8,285 nt of DNA, from NCBI GenBank assembly GCA_017853455.1, contig JAFMJM010000100.1:1-8285 (forward strand). Reading direction: 5' to 3'. Both the position numbers and the translations under genes were made by a program. This document shows positions 6,362 to 8,285 of this stretch, piece by piece; within the stretch, counting starts at the first letter, position 1, and every line of letters begins with the position of its first letter. The notes under the pieces were generated by a model. The model worked only from the letters and a program-made list of their open reading frames with translations, was not told where the DNA came from and did no database searches. Source of the stretch: Acidimicrobiia bacterium. GTDB lineage: Bacteria > Actinomycetota > Acidimicrobiia > IMCC26256 > PALSA-555.

Positions 6362-6808
6362 TCACGGGACCGCGAGGTCGGCCAGGCGCGCCTGGGCCCG
6401 GGTCCGCGAACGCTCGCGCTGCGCGGGCGTCGCCCGGGCGACGTGGCTCGCCTCGACCTCGACCTTGGCGCCGCGGGCACCCGACGCCGTGGCGAAGAAA
6501 CGCCGTCGGACGGCGCCGACGACGACCACCTCGTCACCCGGAGCGAGCCCGTCGAGCCAGGCCGGCGGGTCCCAGACGGTGACCGGCACCGACGTGGCCG
6601 CCGCCTGACCGGGAACCGGGGCGGTGATCGACAGGCTCGCCAGGCGGGCTCCCGAGGCGAGCACCCGGACCTCGACCCCGGTCGAGCAGGGCCCCCACAC
6701 GACCGCCAGGTTGCCACACCCGGCGGACGGTTCGGCCGGAGCACCGACGGCCGGGACGCGGACCTTCTTCGTCGTGCTCGCCGTGCTCGTGCGCTTCGTC
6801 GACGTCAT
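6362..6808 (-). CDS. SSB-like OB-fold nucleic-acid-binding protein
   Basis: A 148-residue protein whose residues 32-126 follow the single-stranded-DNA-binding protein pattern: GNLAVVWGPCSTGVEVRVLASGARLASLSI (32-61), then VPVTVWDPPAWLDGLAPGDEVVVVGAVRRRFF (74-105), then KVEVEASHVAR (115-125). In SSBs these are the first strand, the PELR-x-x-SG-x-x-A turn, the V-x-x-W strand and the L-x-KGD-x-V-x-V-x-G-x-L segment. It is shorter than a housekeeping SSB (about 160-180) and lacks the acidic C-terminal tip that recruits partner proteins. Instead the N-terminal tail (1-17, with five Lys/Arg) and the C-terminus (R125-R141) are basic. It is therefore a divergent paralogue that might bind ssDNA or RNA. 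The ATG has an excellent GGAGGTG (6813-6819), placed 6 nt away measured from GGAGG. It lies 113 nt downstream of the repeat-rich TPR gene on the same strand. Confidence 0.72.
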   Translation of the reverse strand: MTSTKRTSTASTTKKVRVPAVGAPAEPSAGCGNLAVVWGPCSTGVEVRVLASGARLASLSITAPVPGQAAATSVPVTVWDPPAWLDGLAPGDEVVVVGAVRRRFFATASGARGAKVEVEASHVARATPAQRERSRTRAQARLADLAVP

Positions 6809-6812
6809 CGGA

Positions 6813-6819
6813 CACCTCC
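6813..6819 (-). promoter_or_regulatory. perfect ribosome binding site of the SSB-like gene
   Basis: The minus strand reads GGAGGTG, fully complementary to the 16S rRNA 3' end, and fixes the ATG at 6808 as the start. It is one of the strongest ribosome binding sites in the window and suggests high translation. Confidence 0.75.
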
Positions 6820-6825
6820 GGTTCG

Positions 6826-6844
6826 GGCTCCCGGAGCGGGAGCC
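6826..6844 (-). other. hairpin just upstream of the SSB-like ribosome binding site
   Basis: ggctcccg (6826-6833) and cgggagcc (6837-6844) form a perfect 8-bp stem with a 3-nt loop. It is flanked by the direct repeat ccggttcggg at 6818-6827 and 6843-6852. On the minus-strand transcript the stem ends 6 nt before the GGAGGTG. It could be a terminator of the TPR gene, an mRNA-stabilising or processing stem, or a protein-binding site. There is no T-run. Confidence 0.4.
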
Positions 6845-6921
6845 GGTTCGGGGGGAGGTGACGGGGAGGCGACCGACGCCGGACGGCGTGGTGGAGAACC
6901 TACGCCCGGGGTGTGACGGTC

Positions 6922-8285
6922 TCAGCGCAGGGCGGCGAGACGGGCCCCGACGTCGCTGAAGTCGGGATCGGCCCGCCGGACCCGTCCGAACAGGTCGCGG
7001 GCGGTCGAGATGTTGCCCGCCCGCTCCTCGAGGTCGGCGAGGGCGTACCAGAGCCGCAGGTGGTGCTCACGCGGACGGGCGACGGTCTTGGCCTTGCGGC
7101 GCAGCGCGTCGAGCGCCTCGTCGAGGCGTCCGCGGTCGGCGAGCGACCCGGCCAGGACGATGCGGCCCTCGGTGACGATCGCCGCGGACGGCGACGAGAT
7201 GCCGAGCTCGTCCCAGAGCTCGTCGACCCGCTTCCAGCGCTTCTGGGCCCGGTAGCAGTCCATGAGGACGGCGTGCTGCTCGGCCGAGTCGGTCAGGGCG
7301 ACGAACGCCTCGAGCTCCTTGGCCGCCGCCCGGTAGTTGCCGACCCGGTACTCGGCGAGGCCGGTGAGCTCACGCACGGTCGACGAGTCGGGCAGGGCGT
7401 CACGGACGGGCCGCAGGATGCGCAGGGCCTCCCGGTCCCGGTCCCCGGAGAACGCCTCGGCGGCCTCCATCACCTGACCGAGGAGGTACGGGCCTCGCCG
7501 CCCGCCGAGCCGCAGGATCTCCCGCTCGACGTCGGGCGTCGGCTTCGACCGCCGGCGGCGCGGGGCCTCGGCGGTGTAGCGACGACCCTTCGGTGCGGCG
7601 ACCGCCGGCTTGCGCTCGCCCACGACCCGAAGCGGCGCCGGGCGACGCTCGCGGACCGGGGCGTCGTCCTCGACCGGGCGCCGGGCGGCCGTGCGGGGCG
7701 CACCGTGGGGACCGAAGCCGGCTCCCTGCGGGTCAGCCCGCCGGGCCGGCCGTTCGTCGCGAGCCGGACCGCTGCGCGACGCTCCCGATCGGGGCGCTCC
7801 CGCACGCGGACCGCCGGACGACGTCCCACCGGAACGCGGGCCACCCGAACGGGCACCACTCGCGGACCCCCCACCGGAACGCGGACCGTCGGTACGCGAG
7901 CCAGCCGAGCGAGGACCACCGGACCGGGGTCCGCCCGAGGACGAGCCACCGGAGCGAGCCCCACCTGATGCCGGACCACCCGAACGGGCACCACCGGGGC
8001 GGGGGCCACCGGAACGCGCGCCGCCCGCCGAGGAACCACCAGAGCGCGGGCCATCGCCACGCGTCCCAGCCGAGCGAGGACCACCAGAACGGGGGCCACC
8101 CGAACGGGGGCCACCGGAGCGGGCACCACCCGACGACGAACCACCGGAACGGGCACCACCCGACGACGACCCACCGGAACGGGCACCACCCGAACGGGCA
8201 CCACCCGACGACGAACCACCGGAGCGGGCACCACCCGAACGGGCACCACTCGCGGACCCCCCACCGGAACGCGGACCGTCGGTAC
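6922..8285 (-). CDS. Gly/Ser/Arg pentapeptide-repeat protein with C-terminal TPR-like domain (5' end beyond window)
   Basis: The frame ending at the TGA at 6922-6924 stays open to the right edge: 453 visible residues, start not seen. The N-terminal part (8283 down to about 7760) consists of roughly 35 pentapeptides of the form G-G-(A/P/S)-(R/S)-S. A basic disordered linker follows (about 7760-7545, ending PRRRRSKPTPDVEREI). The C-terminal part (about 7545-6925) is alpha-helical and TPR-like, for example LRPVRDALPDSSTVRELTGL, YRVGNYRAAAKELEAFVALT and ALADLEERAGNISTARDLF. No membrane segment is visible. This domain recalls the actinobacterial protein next to the HAD phosphatase and tlyA (Rv1691-like), and some actinobacterial relatives have Arg/Gly/Asp-rich N-termini. 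Regular arginines in a glycine/serine background suggest nucleic-acid binding or condensate formation, which is inference. A GTG at 7623 is only an internal valine: coding continues upstream without a stop. Function unknown. Confidence 0.82.
   Translation of the reverse strand, partial: TDGPRSGGGSASGARSGGARSGGSSSGGARSGGARSGGSSSGGARSGGSSSGGARSGGPRSGGPRSGGPRSAGTRGDGPRSGGSSAGGARSGGPRPGGARSGGPASGGARSGGSSSGGPRSGGPRSAGSRTDGPRSGGGSASGARSGGPRSGGTSSGGPRAGAPRSGASRSGPARDERPARRADPQGAGFGPHGAPRTAARRPVEDDAPVRERRPAPLRVVGERKPAVAAPKGRRYTAEAPRRRRSKPTPDVEREILRLGGRRGPYLLGQVMEAAEAFSGDRDREALRILRPVRDALPDSSTVRELTGLAEYRVGNYRAAAKELEAFVALTDSAEQHAVLMDCYRAQKRWKRVDELWDELGISSPSAAIVTEGRIVLAGSLADRGRLDEALDALRRKAKTVARPREHHLRLWYALADLEERAGNISTARDLFGRVRRADPDFSDVGARLAALR
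7841..7895. repeat. 55-bp exact direct repeat, internal copy
   Basis: Identical to 8231-8285 over all 55 positions; the preceding base differs (g at 7840, a at 8230). The offset is 390 nt, exactly 26 pentapeptide units, and the encoded stretch includes the rarer words TDGPRS and GGGSASGARS. This is well above the local repeat identity and marks a higher-order duplication. Confidence 0.9.
8231..8285. repeat. 55-bp exact direct repeat, terminal copy
   Basis: Second copy of 7841-7895, ending on the last base of the window. An exact repeat of this length that stops precisely at the sequence end is what a de Bruijn assembly with k = 55 would leave at an unresolved loop. The end therefore may be a contig end rather than an arbitrary cut. 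Confidence 0.85.

Larger units (their letters stand above)
7759..8285 (-). repeat. tandem 15-nt repeat array, in-frame pentapeptides
   Basis: About 35 contiguous copies of a degenerate 15-nt unit (plus strand typically cgaacgggcaccacc or ggaacgggcaccacc) read on the minus strand as GGARS, GGPRS or GGSSS. Secondary periodicities are visible: 8121-8150 and 8151-8180 differ at one base (30-nt offset), and 8121-8148 equals 8196-8223 (75-nt offset). Degeneracy rises towards 7759, with units such as GASRS and GPARD. The phase is kept across the array. The left boundary is approximate; the right boundary is outside the window. Confidence 0.9.

Noticed and set aside
6922..7623. TPR protein beginning at the GTG at 7623
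   Set aside because: The frame is open for at least 220 more codons upstream with ordered repeat coding, and there is no ribosome binding site before this GTG; it is an internal valine.
6913..7968. Plus-strand open frame across the TPR domain and part of the array
   Set aside because: Antisense shadow of a high-GC gene; no recognisable domain, composition driven by the complement of the minus-strand coding frame.
7470..8264. Minus-strand open frame rich in V-P-V-R/V-V-P words
   Set aside because: It is another frame of the same 15-nt repeat. A tandem repeat whose unit length is divisible by three keeps every frame open. The GGxRS frame is preferred because it continues without a stop into the helical domain.
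7759..8285. CRISPR array or other non-coding repeat locus
   Set aside because: Units are 15 nt, directly contiguous, degenerate and in frame with a downstream coding domain; there are no spacers.
1..8285. tRNA, rRNA, riboswitch, insertion sequence or defence cassette
   Set aside because: No cloverleaf, rRNA-like stretch, terminal inverted repeats, transposase, nuclease or other defence domain was recognised on either strand.

Overview
The window is very GC-rich, densely coding bacterial DNA with many GTG starts and strong GGAGG-type ribosome binding sites. It looks like a high-GC actinobacterium. The TPR / HAD-IIA phosphatase / tlyA grouping resembles the Mycobacterium Rv1691-Rv1692-Rv1694 neighbourhood, and the fused KorA plus KorB pair resembles Rv2455c-Rv2454c. 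A deep lineage such as Acidimicrobiia is possible but is only a guess. All comparisons are from memory; no search was run.

Layout. Seven of the eight genes are on the minus strand and only the DUF1015 gene is on the plus strand. Reading the minus strand from the right edge: a large protein, cut by the window edge, with a long Gly/Ser/Arg pentapeptide-repeat N-terminus and a C-terminal helical TPR-like domain (6922-8285); a small SSB-like OB-fold protein (6362-6808); korA (4347-6254) and korB (3325-4344), two subunits of a 2-oxoacid:ferredoxin oxidoreductase, 2 nt apart. A short convergent gap with strong dyad symmetry separates korB from the plus-strand DUF1015 gene (2073-3278). A divergent promoter region with two perfect inverted repeats (1957-2072) follows. 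The last minus-strand block is a small TPR protein (1594-1956), an HAD-IIA phosphatase overlapping it by 4 nt (806-1597), and tlyA (1-702), which runs off the left edge. No gap between genes exceeds about 120 bases.

How the genes may work together. KorA and KorB form one enzyme that oxidatively decarboxylates a 2-oxoacid, probably 2-oxoglutarate, to its CoA thioester and reduces ferredoxin. TlyA methylates rRNA. The HAD protein is a small-molecule phosphatase, translationally coupled to the small TPR protein. The disordered TPR protein and the SSB-like protein are adjacent, and both have basic segments suited to nucleic acid, but no partnership is shown by the sequence.

The least ordinary part is the right end. 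About 35 in-frame copies of a 15-nt unit encode G-G-x-R/S-S pentapeptides. The last 55 bases of the window are an exact copy of 7841-7895, offset by 390 nt (26 units). This suggests a higher-order repeat and probably an assembly break inside the array, so the true length of the protein cannot be read here. Most of the rest is ordinary core-genome content; I did not see a defence system, mobile element, CRISPR array or RNA gene.
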